Part shown: positions 9,610-18,465 of the stretch, piece by piece
Layout of the letters: each line of letters begins with the position of its first letter
How positions within the stretch are numbered: the first letter of the stretch is position 1
Position numbers and translations under genes: made by a program
NCBI GenBank assembly: GCA_031277805.1
Contig: JAITLR010000009.1
Coordinates: 496,001-560,000, forward strand
Source of the DNA: Comamonas sp.
Lineage (GTDB): Bacteria > Pseudomonadota > Gammaproteobacteria > Burkholderiales > Burkholderiaceae_C
Direction: 5' to 3'
DNA length: 64,000 nt
The notes under the pieces: generated by a model
The model's database searches: none
Told to the model about the DNA's origin: nothing
The model's input: only the letters and a program-made list of their open reading frames with translations

Positions 9610-11382
9610 GTGACCGTCGAATCCCATGTCCATCCTCTGCACAACATCTTCCAGGATGCTGCATCCAAGCCCGAAGACCATAGCCGTCGCCGCTTTGTGC
9701 GCCAGATCGCCTGGGGCGCCGGCGCCGTGGCCATGCTGCCGCTCGCTGCCTGCGGCGGTGGGGGCGGTAACGGCGATGACCAGGGCCAGCAGGCTCTGCA
9801 AGTGAGCTTTGCCCATGGCCTGGCCAGTGGCGATCCACTGTCCGATCGTGTGATTCTCTGGACCCGCGTCACCCCGCCCGCCGGGCATGCGGCAGATATC
9901 CCCGTGCAGTGGGAGCTGGCCAGCGATACGAGCTTTGCCACCATCGTGGCCAGCGGTCAGGCCAATGCCAGTGCCGCCAGGGATTTCACGGTCAAGGTCG
10001 ATGCCACAGGTCTCAAGCCTGCCACGGCCTACCACTTCCGTTTCCGCGCCTACGGAACCACCTCGCCCGCAGCGCGCACGCGCACGCTGCCCACGGGTTC
10101 GGTGGCGCAGGTCAAGCTGGCAGTATTTTCCTGCGCCAACTACCCGGCCGGCTACTTCAACGTCTACGCCGATGCGGCCAAGCGCAACGACCTGGATGCC
10201 ACCGTGCATCTGGGTGACTACATCTACGAATACGGCCAAGGCGGCTACGCCTCGGGCAGCGCTGCAGCCATGGGTCGCCTGGTGCAGCCTGCGGCCGAAA
10301 TCCTCACGCTGGCCGACTATCGTCAGCGCCATGCGCAGTACAAGACAGACGCCGACCTGCAGGCCCTGCACGCCGTGGCCCCCATGATCGCCATCTGGGA
10401 TGACCATGAGTTTGCCAACGACACCTGGACCGGTGGTGCCGAAAACCATCAGGCCAACGAAGGCGACTTTGCGGCACGCAAGGCCGTCGCCATGCAGGCC
10501 TATCACGAGTGGATGCCCACGCGCACGGCCAGCCCCGAGCTGATCTACCGCAGCTTCAACTTCGGCAACCTGGTCTCGCTGCACATGCTGGACACCCGTG
10601 TCATCGGCCGCGACAAACAGCTGGACTATGCCGATTTCATGACGCCCACGGGTCTTGATGCCGCTGGCTTTGCCAAGGCCATGGCCAACCCCGCGCGCCA
10701 GCTCATGGGGCAGACCCAGACACAGTGGCTGCAGCAGCAGATGGCGGCCTCCAGCGCCACCTGGCAGGTGCTGGGTCAGCAGGTGGTGATGGGCCGCATG
10801 GAAATCCCCGCCCCCATCCTGATGGAAACCATTCAGCCCGGTGCAGGCGTGTCGGTCTCCCAATATGCGGCGCTGGTCGCCAAGGCGCAGAGCGCGCCTG
10901 CCACGCTCACCCCACAGGAGCAGGCCATCCTGGCCCAGCCCTCGATTCCCTACAACCTCGACGCCTGGGACGGCTACCAAGCCGCGCGCGAAACGGTGCT
11001 AGGCATGGCACGCCAGCTCGGCAAGAAGCTGGTGGTGCTGGCCGGCGATACGCACAACGCCTGGGCCAACGAGCTGCAGGACATGAACGGCAACGCCGTG
11101 GGTGTCGAGTTCGCGACTTCGTCCGTCAGCTCGCCAGGCTTCGAGGAATACCTGCCCAAGGAGAACCCGGCCGTGCTGGCCGGTGCGCTGCAGCAGCTCA
11201 TCAAGCCGCTCAAGTACTGCGATACCTCGCGCCGCGGCTATATGGTGATGACGGCCACGGCCGATGCCTGCCGCGCCGACTGGGTCTATGTGAACACCAT
11301 CACCAGCCGCAACTTCACAGCCAGCACCGATGCCGCCATGAAGGTCATGGCCAGCGCGCCGGGGCTGCTGGTCAAGGCCTGA
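9610..11382 (+). CDS. phoD: PhoD-type alkaline phosphatase/phosphodiesterase, Tat-exported lipoprotein
   Basis: The 590-residue secreted metallophosphatase would release phosphate from organic esters outside the cytoplasm. The N-terminus has a twin-arginine motif (HSRRRFVRQIAWG) and a hydrophobic core ending in LPLAACGGGG, a lipobox-like Cys, so it is probably Tat-exported and lipid-anchored. PhoD domain signatures follow: FAHGLASGDPLSDRVILWTR, the metal-site HLGDYIYEYGQGGY, WDDHEFANDTWTGG, and the late VLAGDTHNAW. I prefer GTG 9610 as start because AGGAG lies 7 nt before it; a TTG seven codons upstream has no such site. It stands alone, and no Pho box was recognised. Confidence 0.9.
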   Translation: MTVESHVHPLHNIFQDAASKPEDHSRRRFVRQIAWGAGAVAMLPLAACGGGGGNGDDQGQQALQVSFAHGLASGDPLSDRVILWTRVTPPAGHAADIPVQWELASDTSFATIVASGQANASAARDFTVKVDATGLKPATAYHFRFRAYGTTSPAARTRTLPTGSVAQVKLAVFSCANYPAGYFNVYADAAKRNDLDATVHLGDYIYEYGQGGYASGSAAAMGRLVQPAAEILTLADYRQRHAQYKTDADLQALHAVAPMIAIWDDHEFANDTWTGGAENHQANEGDFAARKAVAMQAYHEWMPTRTASPELIYRSFNFGNLVSLHMLDTRVIGRDKQLDYADFMTPTGLDAAGFAKAMANPARQLMGQTQTQWLQQQMAASSATWQVLGQQVVMGRMEIPAPILMETIQPGAGVSVSQYAALVAKAQSAPATLTPQEQAILAQPSIPYNLDAWDGYQAARETVLGMARQLGKKLVVLAGDTHNAWANELQDMNGNAVGVEFATSSVSSPGFEEYLPKENPAVLAGALQQLIKPLKYCDTSRRGYMVMTATADACRADWVYVNTITSRNFTASTDAAMKVMASAPGLLVKA

Positions 11383-11405
11383 CCGGCGAACTGCCCAGGC
11401 CCCTG

Positions 11406-12008
11406 TCAGGGCTGCTGGAAAGCAGCTCTGGCCTCATCCACCTTGGCTCTTGTGATGCAGCCTGGCGCATGGTCGTTGACCAGGCCCATGGCCTGCATCA
11501 GCGCATACATGGTGGTGGGGCCGACAAACTTCCAGCCACGCTTCTTCAGCTCCTTGGACAGCGCCTGGGACTCTGCCGTCTGCGCGGGCACAACCTCGCC
11601 GGTCGATAGCACGGCAGGCTGGTAGCGCCAGAAAAATGCGGCCAGCGAGCCTTCGGCATCGACCATTTCCAGTGCGCACCGGGCGTTGTTGATCACGGCC
11701 TCGATCTTGCCCCGATGGCGCACAATGCCTGTGTCCTGCAGCAGGCGTTCCACATCGGCCTCGCCAAATTGCGCGACCTTGTGGAAATCAAACCCTGCAA
11801 ATGCCGCGCGAAAGTTCTCGCGCTTGTTGAGGATGGTCAGCCAGCTCAACCCCGACTGAAAGCCCTCCAGGCAGAGCTTTTCGAACAGGCGCTGATCACT
11901 GCTGACCGGAAAGCCCCATTCATGGTCGTGGTAGTGCACATAGGCAGGCGTGCCGTGGCACCAGAAACAGCGGTCCTGCCCGTCGGCGGAAGGTAAGGTG
12001 TGAGACAT
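11406..12008 (-). CDS. tag: DNA-3-methyladenine glycosylase I
   Basis: This base-excision repair enzyme removes 3-methyladenine from alkylated DNA. The 200 residues align by eye with E. coli Tag along their length: YHDHEWGFPV, LEGFQSGLSWLTILNKRENF, DTGIVRHRGKIEAVINNA, KKRGWKFVGPTTMYALMQA and GLVNDHAPGC. The zinc-binding His/Cys positions near both ends (RCFW..., NDH...GC) appear conserved. It is a single gene, read toward the convergent phoD end 23 nt away. Confidence 0.95.
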   Translation of the reverse strand: MSHTLPSADGQDRCFWCHGTPAYVHYHDHEWGFPVSSDQRLFEKLCLEGFQSGLSWLTILNKRENFRAAFAGFDFHKVAQFGEADVERLLQDTGIVRHRGKIEAVINNARCALEMVDAEGSLAAFFWRYQPAVLSTGEVVPAQTAESQALSKELKKRGWKFVGPTTMYALMQAMGLVNDHAPGCITRAKVDEARAAFQQP

Positions 12009-12026
12009 GGTTGCACTGTACCCAAA

Positions 12027-12062
12027 ACAAAGCCCTGCAAGGAACGACCTGCAGGGCTTTGT
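12027..12062 (-). terminator. Rho-independent terminator after the amino acid permease
   Basis: A 13-bp perfect stem (ACAAAGCCCTGCA with TGCAGGGCTTTGT) and a 10-nt loop are seen. On the minus strand it is followed by TTTTGGG, which fits termination of the permease transcript ending at 12162. On the plus strand TTTTT also follows, so it may act in both directions. Confidence 0.75.
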
Positions 12063-12066
12063 TTTT

Positions 12067-12170
12067 GATAGCTATCAGCGCCTGACTACAGAGGATCCTG
12101 CATATCAATCACATATATTTCAAGACTAGTACAGCGGTAAAAGCTTCTATTTTGATAGCAATCAACGCAG
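12067..12170. repeat. Two GATAGC-type short intergenic repeats (family 2)
   Basis: The motifs GATAGCTATCAGCGCCTGA (12067-12085) and GATAGCAATCAACGCAG (12154-12170) belong to a loosely conserved GATAGC...CGC...TTGA family. Other members are seen at 16951, 25708 and 61516. They lie in the AT-richer gap between the permease end and the terminator. No function is known to me. Confidence 0.4.
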
Positions 12171-13631
12171 TCTGGAGTGGCGCATGCCATAGGCCAGATA
12201 GATGAGCACGCCGATCGCCATCCAGCCTAGAAAGCGCAGCCAGGTCAGCGTGGTCAGATTCAGCGCCAGATAGGTGCACAGCAGTGCCGAGAGCACGGGC
12301 ACCACAGGAACCCAGGGCACGCTGTAGCCACGCGGCAGATCCGGACGCTTTTTGCGCAGCACCAGAATGCCGATGCTGACCAGCACAAAGGCCGACAGCG
12401 TGCCGATATTGATCATCTCCTCCAGCATCTCGACCTTGGTAAAGCCGGCCAGTACCGCAATGATGACGCCCACCAGCAGCTGCAGGCGCACAGGTGTCTT
12501 GCGTGTGGCCGAAGTCACGCTCCAGCTGCGCGGCAGCAGACCGTCGCGGCACAGGGCCAGCAGAATGCGGGCCGAGCCCATGAGCAGCACCATCACCACC
12601 GTGGTCAGGCCCATGAGCACGCCCACGGCAATCACCTGCGCGGCCCAGTTGGCTCCCACGCTGATGAAGGCCGTCGCCAGCGACGGATTCTGGGCCTTGG
12701 CCAGCTCGGTGTAGGGCACCATGCCGGTCAGCGCCAGCGTGACCAGGATATAGAGCACCGTGACCATGGCCAGACCGCAAAAGATGCCGCGCGGCAGCGT
12801 CTTCTGCGGGTCCTTGACCTCCTCGGCCGAGGTGGCGACCACGTCAAAACCGATGAAGGCAAAGAACACCAGCGAGGCGCCCGAGATCACGCCCAGCCAG
12901 CCGTACTGGCTGGGCTGCGCGCCAAACAGCCAGGCCAGCATGGGCTGCCCCCAGAAATCGGCCATCACGCCATGACCCACCACGGGCGGCTGTGCGGGCG
13001 GCACAAACGGCGTGTAGTTCTTCATATCGACATAGCTGAAGCCCACGACGATGACAAACAGCGTGATGGCGATCTTGATCAGCGTGAACACATTGTTGAC
13101 GCGAGCCGAGGCCTTGGTGCCCAGCATGAGCAATGCCGTGAACACGGCCACGATGACGAACGGCCCCCATTCCATATCGATACTGCCCAGATGCAAGGTG
13201 CTGGGCACATGCAGGCCTGCTATGGAAAAGATGGTGGACAGATAAATGCCCCAGTACTTGGCAATCACGGCGCCGGCCGAGATCATCTCCAGCAGCAGAT
13301 TCCAGCCGATGATCCAGGCTACGCCCTCGCCCATGGTCAGATAGGTATAGGTATAGGCGCTGCCAGTGACGGGCACACTGGAGGCAAACTCCGCGTAGCA
13401 CATGGTGGCCATGGCACAGGTCAGCGCCGCCAGCACAAAGGAAAAGATCACCGCTGGCCCGGCAAAGCTGCCGGCAGCGCGGGCACCTACCGAGAAGATG
13501 CCGGCGCCCACGGCGACGGCCACGCCCAGGATCATGAGATCGAAAACGCCCAGCGTTCGCTTGAGCTGTCGGCCCGGCTCATCCGAGTCGGCCATGGCCT
13601 GTTCAATGGTTTTGGTTTTCAGCCACTGCAT
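12162..13631 (-). CDS. APC-superfamily amino acid permease (cationic-amino-acid-transporter type)
   Basis: The 489-residue inner-membrane transporter has about 12-13 hydrophobic segments. The first helix carries the APC signature (LMILGVAVAVGAGIFSVGARA). TM3-like sequence ASSVPVTGSAYTYTYLTMGE and the FAFIGFDVVATSAEEVKDPQ motif are typical of the CAT/YfnA branch, which takes up neutral or basic amino acids with protons. The start MQWLKTKTIEQ at 13631 was chosen because GGGGA lies about 8 nt upstream and the longer frame adds non-conserved sequence. The substrate cannot be read from the sequence. It is monocistronic, ending before the terminator at 12027-12062. Confidence 0.9.
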   Translation of the reverse strand: MQWLKTKTIEQAMADSDEPGRQLKRTLGVFDLMILGVAVAVGAGIFSVGARAAGSFAGPAVIFSFVLAALTCAMATMCYAEFASSVPVTGSAYTYTYLTMGEGVAWIIGWNLLLEMISAGAVIAKYWGIYLSTIFSIAGLHVPSTLHLGSIDMEWGPFVIVAVFTALLMLGTKASARVNNVFTLIKIAITLFVIVVGFSYVDMKNYTPFVPPAQPPVVGHGVMADFWGQPMLAWLFGAQPSQYGWLGVISGASLVFFAFIGFDVVATSAEEVKDPQKTLPRGIFCGLAMVTVLYILVTLALTGMVPYTELAKAQNPSLATAFISVGANWAAQVIAVGVLMGLTTVVMVLLMGSARILLALCRDGLLPRSWSVTSATRKTPVRLQLLVGVIIAVLAGFTKVEMLEEMINIGTLSAFVLVSIGILVLRKKRPDLPRGYSVPWVPVVPVLSALLCTYLALNLTTLTWLRFLGWMAIGVLIYLAYGMRHSRLR

Positions 13632-13926
13632 GCATATCCCCTGGGCGGTTGACCCACGCTTGTGGCGCGCATCCCCGGCCCTGTTCATTTCATCAAACGG
13701 CCATCCTAGAGATTCGATGCAGGGCTTGCAGCTTCCCTGCGGCATCACCGCCAGCAATGCATGTTTTATGCAAGCGCGGCTGCAGCCACCTCGCAAAAAA
13801 GATTAGCTGGCATCACCGCTCACGAAGCCTGCGCCAGTCCTGAAAATGACGCAGATGTCCTGCGAGCAAGCACCCACTCGAGCAGGAATCAAAAACATCC
13901 CGCAGCCCTGACAGGACATCTTTCGC
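13632..13926. other. Intergenic region upstream of the permease
   Basis: This 295-nt non-coding gap contains the permease promoter region and the end of the PAP2 gene. I see no recognised riboswitch, repeat or short gene in it. Open frames here are shadows without a ribosome binding site. Confidence 0.5.
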
Positions 13927-14607
13927 TCAAGGCCGGGCAGGCTCAAGAGGTTCAGTTGCAGGACGGATCAACACATAGAGCACAGCCACCAGCAGCAGCG
14001 CCGTCACCACGTCGAGGACGTGATGCTGGTGCACCAGCATGGTGGAGGCGCAGATGGCCATACTCCACAACACGATGGCGATGCACAGGCCCACCCTCCC
14101 CTTGGGCCACTGACACTGGCAGACGGCCAGACAGGTCAGCGCCGTGTAGACGATGTGCAGCGACGGCAGCAGGTTGTGCGGCTTGTCCACCAGAAACATC
14201 ATGGAAAAAATGCTGCGATAAGGCTCGGCATCGGGGATCACGCGCTCGAATGCGAGGTTGGCGGGAAACAGCACGAACACCAGCCCGCAGATCAGCGTGC
14301 CGGCAATCTGGCGCTTGCCCAGCGCCGACAGCACCGGCTGCTGCACCAGCCACAGCGGCAGCAGCAGAAAAGGAAAAAAGGAGAAATAGACAAAGATGAA
14401 TTCCGGCACCAGCGGAATCATCGCGTCCCAGGGTGTGAGGAAGTCATAGCGATGATCGCGCAGGCTGGCCAGCCAGTTGGCCGTGGGATAGACAGCATAA
14501 GAGGCAATCAACACCCAGACAGCCCAGAACACGAAGCCGCGCTGCTTGCGGGAGGAATGGACTGGGGTTCTATGGCTTTGAGGGGCTGCGGTCACGGGCT
14601 CGTTCAT
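13927..14607 (-). CDS. PAP2-superfamily membrane phosphatase-like protein
   Basis: This is a 226-residue multi-pass membrane protein with five or six hydrophobic helices. It carries two of the three acid-phosphatase motifs typical of the PAP2/Aur1-like group: LPSLHIVYTALTC (motif 2, SxH) and STMLVHQHHVLDVVTALLL (motif 3, HxxxxD). Such proteins dephosphorylate or transfer phospho-lipid head groups at the membrane. The substrate is unknown. ATG at 14607 is used; a GTG eight codons upstream is possible and neither has a clear ribosome binding site. It is downstream of the cytochrome c gene but separated from it by a terminator. Confidence 0.75.
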   Translation of the reverse strand: MNEPVTAAPQSHRTPVHSSRKQRGFVFWAVWVLIASYAVYPTANWLASLRDHRYDFLTPWDAMIPLVPEFIFVYFSFFPFLLLPLWLVQQPVLSALGKRQIAGTLICGLVFVLFPANLAFERVIPDAEPYRSIFSMMFLVDKPHNLLPSLHIVYTALTCLAVCQCQWPKGRVGLCIAIVLWSMAICASTMLVHQHHVLDVVTALLLVAVLYVLIRPATEPLEPARP

Positions 14608-14655
14608 GCGCGGATTATGAAAGCAGCACACCGGTCAGAACGTAGTCCACAAAGC

Positions 14656-14687
14656 AAAAAAGGCTGGAAGCACTCCCGCATCCAGCC
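14656..14687 (-). terminator. Rho-independent terminator after the cytochrome c gene
   Basis: On the minus strand GGCTGGA pairs with TCCAGCC around a 12-nt loop, followed by TTTTTT. It sits about 30 nt behind the cytochrome c stop codon. Confidence 0.75.
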
Positions 14688-14717
14688 TCCTCTGCAACCA
14701 CAGGCTACGGCCAGTGT

Positions 14718-15173
14718 CTACTTTTCGGCGGTATTGGCAGAAGCCTTGGCCGACATCACCCAGCGGGCCATCTGCAAGGAATCTGCCTCGCTGATCTGGG
14801 GGTGGCGCGGCATGATGACATTGCCCCAGACACCCACGCTGCCGCTGCGAATCTTGCCAGCCAGGTAGGCCTGGGCATCGCTGCGCTCGCGGTACTTGTC
14901 GGCAATCGACGCAAACGCCGGACCCACAAACTTGCGGTCCCAGCCATGGCAGCGCATGCAGTCGGACTGCTCCACCAGCTTCTTGCCTGCAGCCAGCTCA
15001 GGCTGGCTCTGCACCAGCGCATCCGCCGCCTGCTCAGCCGAGCTGACCCTCATGATGCGCCAGCCGATATTGGCCACCCCCAGTACCGCAGCCAGTATGA
15101 CCAGCCCGATCAGCCAGCCGATCCAGCGCGGCCTGGCGGGGTAGTTTTCTTCGTCGTCGATGGGATCAGTCAT
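14718..15173 (-). CDS. Membrane-anchored class I cytochrome c
   Basis: The 151-residue protein has an acidic cytoplasmic N-terminus, one transmembrane helix (WIGWLIGLVILAAVLGVANIG, an uncleaved anchor), and a periplasmic haem domain. The haem attachment motif is CMRCH (about residues 73-77) and the axial Met is in NVIMPRHPQIS. It should carry electrons in the periplasm, to or from an unidentified partner. No oxidase or dehydrogenase gene is adjacent. The gap of about 170 nt to purH upstream on the same strand contains a family 1 repeat. Confidence 0.88.
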   Translation of the reverse strand: MTDPIDDEENYPARPRWIGWLIGLVILAAVLGVANIGWRIMRVSSAEQAADALVQSQPELAAGKKLVEQSDCMRCHGWDRKFVGPAFASIADKYRERSDAQAYLAGKIRSGSVGVWGNVIMPRHPQISEADSLQMARWVMSAKASANTAEK

Positions 15174-15253
15174 AGCAAAGCAGATTCACAAAAAAGTATG
15201 GCCGGCAGACGCCAGCCATTGAACACATTGCCCGAACAGGCATGCCCCATCAA

Positions 15254-15340
15254 AGGGACAGCGAGCAAGGGCCGCCCCGCAGCGAGGCTGTCGTCCCCCT
15301 CCCGAAGAGAGAGGGGGAAGGCGCGAAGCGCCTCAGGGGG
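15254..15340 (-). repeat. Intergenic 3'-end repeat, family 1, copy B
   Basis: It is read in the purH direction and begins CCCCCTGAGGCGCTTCGCGC three nucleotides after the purH stop. It then passes through a CCCCC...GGGGG pair with a CTCTC insert and ends near GCTCGCTGTCCCT. It is the sister of copies at 827, 34775 and 56029; the CTCTC insert is shared with the copy at 56029. Confidence 0.75.
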
Positions 15341-15343
15341 TGC

Positions 15344-16930
15344 TCAGTGCCTGAAATGACGTACGCCGGTGAAGACCATGGCCACGCCACGCTCGTTCGC
15401 CGCATCGATCACTTCCTGGTCACGCATGGAGCCACCGGGCTGGGCCACGCAGGTCGCACCTGCATCGACCACCACGTCCAGGCCGTCGCGGAAGGGGAAG
15501 AAGGCGTCCGACGCCACCACGGTGTTCTGCAGCGACAGCTTGGCGGCTTCGGCCTTGATGGAGGCAATGCGGGCCGAGTCCAGGCGCGACATCTGGCCGG
15601 CGCCCACACCCATGGTCATGCCGTTCTTGCAGAAGACGATGGCGTTGGACTTGACGAACTTGGCCACCTTCCAGGCAAACAGCAGGTCTTGCAGCTCTTG
15701 CTGTGTCGGCTGCTTGATGGTCACGACCTTCAGCTCTTCGAGCTTGAGTTCATGGTTGTCGGCCGATTGCAGCAACAGGCCCGAACCCACGCGCTTGGTT
15801 TCCAGCACATTGCGCACGTCACCGTAGTTGGCGGGCAGCGCAATCTTCATCAGGCGCACATTGACCTTGGACTTGAAGATTTCCAGGGCTTCGGCGGAAA
15901 AATCCGGAGCCATCAGCACTTCGACGAACTGCTTGGAAACGGCTTCGGCAGCAGCCTTGTCCACAGGGCGGTTGAAGGCAATGATGCCGCCAAAGGCGCT
16001 GGTGGGGTCGGTCTGGAAGGCCTTGGAATAGGCTTCAAAGGAGTTCGCACCCACGGCCACGCCGCAGGGGTTGGCGTGCTTGATGATGACGCAGGCGGGC
16101 ACTTCAAAGCTCTTGACGCATTCCCAGGCAGCATCGGCATCGGCGATGTTGTTGTAGGAGAGTTCCTTGCCCTGCAGTTGCACGCCGGTCGCCAGCGAGC
16201 CGGCAGCGGGCGCCAGGTCGCGGTACCAGGCGGCCTGCTGGTGGCTGTTCTCACCGTAGCGCAGGTCTTGCACCTTCAGGTACTGCTCGTTGAACTGGCC
16301 GGGGAAGGCTGCGCGCTCGGGCACATATTCTTCGCTGAGCTTATCGCCCTCAAACTTCACCGACGACAGGTAGTTGCTGATGGCACCGTCGTACTGGCTG
16401 ATGCGGTTGAAGGCAGCAACCGACAGCTCGAAGCGCAGCTTGTTCGACAGCTTGCCGGCAGCCTTGAGCTCGCCCAGCACGGCCTCGTACTGGTCGGCAG
16501 CGGTGACCACGCCCACATCCTTCCAGTTCTTGGCCGCAGAACGCACCATGGCAGGGCCGCCGATGTCGATGTTTTCGATGGCATCGGCCAGCGTGCAACC
16601 GGGCTTGGCCACGGTGGCCTCAAACGGATAGAGGTTCACCACCAGCAGGTCGATGGTCTCGATGCCGTGCTCCTTCAAGGCGGCCATGTGCTCGGGGAAG
16701 TCGCGACGTGCCAGCAGGCCACCGTGCACCATGGGGTGCAGGGTCTTGACGCGGCCATCGAGCATTTCGGGGAACTTGGTGACTTCCGCGACTTCGGTCA
16801 CGGGCAGGCCCTTGTCGGCCAGCAGCTTGGCCGTGCCGCCGGTGGACAGCAGCTGCACGCCCAGGGCGTGCAGGGCTTGCGCAAATTCAACGATGCCGGT
16901 CTTGTCGGAGACGGAGATCAGAGCTTTCAT
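15344..16930 (-). CDS. purH: Bifunctional AICAR formyltransferase / IMP cyclohydrolase
   Basis: The 528-residue enzyme catalyses the last two steps of de novo purine synthesis. The N-terminal IMP cyclohydrolase domain (about 1-190) shows [33 protein letters not shown] and the [15 protein letters not shown] loop. The C-terminal transformylase has the [11 protein letters not shown] catalytic Lys-His and the [13 protein letters not shown] motif. ATG 16930 (MKALISV) was chosen over a TTG three codons upstream. It lies downstream of fis on the same strand with an 86-nt gap, a neighbourhood common in beta-proteobacteria. Confidence 0.97.
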   Translation of the reverse strand: MKALISVSDKTGIVEFAQALHALGVQLLSTGGTAKLLADKGLPVTEVAEVTKFPEMLDGRVKTLHPMVHGGLLARRDFPEHMAALKEHGIETIDLLVVNLYPFEATVAKPGCTLADAIENIDIGGPAMVRSAAKNWKDVGVVTAADQYEAVLGELKAAGKLSNKLRFELSVAAFNRISQYDGAISNYLSSVKFEGDKLSEEYVPERAAFPGQFNEQYLKVQDLRYGENSHQQAAWYRDLAPAAGSLATGVQLQGKELSYNNIADADAAWECVKSFEVPACVIIKHANPCGVAVGANSFEAYSKAFQTDPTSAFGGIIAFNRPVDKAAAEAVSKQFVEVLMAPDFSAEALEIFKSKVNVRLMKIALPANYGDVRNVLETKRVGSGLLLQSADNHELKLEELKVVTIKQPTQQELQDLLFAWKVAKFVKSNAIVFCKNGMTMGVGAGQMSRLDSARIASIKAEAAKLSLQNTVVASDAFFPFRDGLDVVVDAGATCVAQPGGSMRDQEVIDAANERGVAMVFTGVRHFRH

Positions 16931-16950
16931 GGGCGTCAATTCAAAGTTTG

Positions 16951-16996
16951 GATAAAAACAAGCTGCAGCGCATATCCATCAAGCGCTTGCAGCTAT
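16951..16996 (-). repeat. GATAGC-type short intergenic repeat (family 2) upstream of purH
   Basis: On the minus strand it reads ATAGCTGCAAGCGCTTGATG, then a second GCGCTGCAGC and TTGTTTTTA. It can fold through the repeated GCGC cores and sits between fis and purH. Confidence 0.4.
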
Positions 16997-17016
16997 GGAT
17001 TCGGAAGCGATGCAGC

Positions 17017-17250
17017 TCACAGCAGCTGGTGGTCCAGCAGCTTTTTGCGCAAAGTGTTGCGGTTCAGGCCCAGCCACTCGGCCGCGCGCGACTGGTTGTT
17101 GTCGGCCTGGCCCATGACCACCTCCAACAAAGGCTTTTCGACAAGGCGAATCACCATGTCATAGACATTGGCGGGTGTTTCGCCTTCCAGATCGCGGAAA
17201 TAGCCCTCCAGGCTATCGCGAACGACTTGTTCTAAGTTCTGATTGCTCAT
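17017..17250 (-). CDS. fis: Fis family DNA-binding protein
   Basis: This 77-residue nucleoid-associated protein resembles Fis: an N-terminal dimer helix (VVRDSLEGYFRDL), then the C-terminal helix-turn-helix NNQSRAAEWLGLNRNTLRKK. Fis bends DNA and modulates rRNA and many other promoters. It is shorter than E. coli Fis (98 residues) because the beta-hairpin arm is missing, which is normal for beta-proteobacterial Fis. Its ATG overlaps the dusB stop (ATGA), keeping the classic dusB-fis operon. Confidence 0.93.
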   Translation of the reverse strand: MSNQNLEQVVRDSLEGYFRDLEGETPANVYDMVIRLVEKPLLEVVMGQADNNQSRAAEWLGLNRNTLRKKLLDHQLL

Positions 17251-18308
17251 GCAGTCATTCCTGCCGGTTCGTCCAGCTCGCTGCCTTCAGCAGCCGCCGT
17301 GGCAGCCGGTATCCGGTCCATCTGCTGCCCCAGGGCATCCAGATAGTCGGCTACGGCCTGCCATTGCACCGTGCAGTCCTCAATAGTGTTGATGTGTTTT
17401 CTGAATTCTTCCCCGCCCGGCAGAGCCCGCAGATACCACGCAATGTGCTTGCGCGCGCTGCGCACCCCGACGCCCTCGCCATACAGACCGTAATGGTCCT
17501 GCAGATGCTCCAGCAGCAGGCGACGCAGCTCGGCCACCAAAGGTGGCGCCATGTACTCGCCCGTCTCCAGGAAATAGGCAATTTCACGGAATATCCACGG
17601 CCTGCCCTGGGCAGCGCGGCCGACCATGATGGCATCCGCCCCCGTATAGGCCAGCACATCACGGGCCTTTTCGGGGCTGTTGATATCGCCGTTGGCCACC
17701 ACAGGCACTTTCACTGCCTGCTTGACGGCGGCAATCGTGTCGTACTCGGCAAAGCCTTTGTAGCCCTGCTCGCGCGTGCGGCCGTGCACGGTGAGCATCT
17801 GAATGCCCACGTCCTCGAACTGGCGTGCCAGCGCGATGGCATTCTTGTGTTCATCGCACCAGCCGGTACGCATCTTCAGCGTGACGGGCACGTTGTAGGG
17901 ACGGGCGGCTTCCACCACGGCCTGGGCAATTTCCACGGCCAAAGGCTCGTTCTGCATCAGCGCGGAACCCGCCCATTTGTTGCAGACCTTCTTGGCCGGG
18001 CAGCCCATGTTGATGTCGATGATCTGCGCGCCACGCTCGATGTTGTAGACCGCAGCTTCGGCCATCATGGGCGCTTCGGTGCCGGCAATCTGCACCGAGA
18101 TCGGCCCAGGCTCGCCTTCATGGTTGGCACGTCGACTGGTCTTGAGGCTGTTCCACAGATCCTTGCGGCTGGTCACCATCTCGCTGACCGCATAGCCCGC
18201 CCCCAGGGCCTTGCACAACTGGCGAAACGGCCTGTCCGTCACACCCGCCATGGGAGCGACAAACAGACGATTCGCCAATGGGATATGACCAATGTGCAGA
18301 GCGGGCAT
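17247..18308 (-). CDS. dusB: tRNA-dihydrouridine synthase B
   Basis: This FMN-dependent enzyme reduces uridine to dihydrouridine in tRNA D-loops. The 353 residues show the Dus TIM barrel: FVAPMAGVTDRPFRQLCKA, INMGCPAKKVCNKWAGSALM (catalytic Cys in CPAKKVCNK), VTLKMRTGWCDEHKNA, LTVHGRTREQGYKG and DAIMVGRAAQGRPWIF. The start MPALHIGHIPLANR at 18308 is used because the frame upstream of it is not conserved-looking. The first gene of the dusB-fis operon; purH follows 86 nt after fis. Confidence 0.96.
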   Translation of the reverse strand: MPALHIGHIPLANRLFVAPMAGVTDRPFRQLCKALGAGYAVSEMVTSRKDLWNSLKTSRRANHEGEPGPISVQIAGTEAPMMAEAAVYNIERGAQIIDINMGCPAKKVCNKWAGSALMQNEPLAVEIAQAVVEAARPYNVPVTLKMRTGWCDEHKNAIALARQFEDVGIQMLTVHGRTREQGYKGFAEYDTIAAVKQAVKVPVVANGDINSPEKARDVLAYTGADAIMVGRAAQGRPWIFREIAYFLETGEYMAPPLVAELRRLLLEHLQDHYGLYGEGVGVRSARKHIAWYLRALPGGEEFRKHINTIEDCTVQWQAVADYLDALGQQMDRIPAATAAAEGSELDEPAGMTA

Positions 18309-18465
18309 GAAAGGGGTTCTGGGGTTGCAGCAGGCAGTGATTGCCTGGAGCCAACCGGGCGCTGGAAAGAGGGCCGGATTATACCTGCCCATTTTTTCAG
18401 CAAAGTCAAAATTGATGCATCCCCCTGCAGAGCGAATCACTATCGCCAACTGCCCGCGGCAAGGC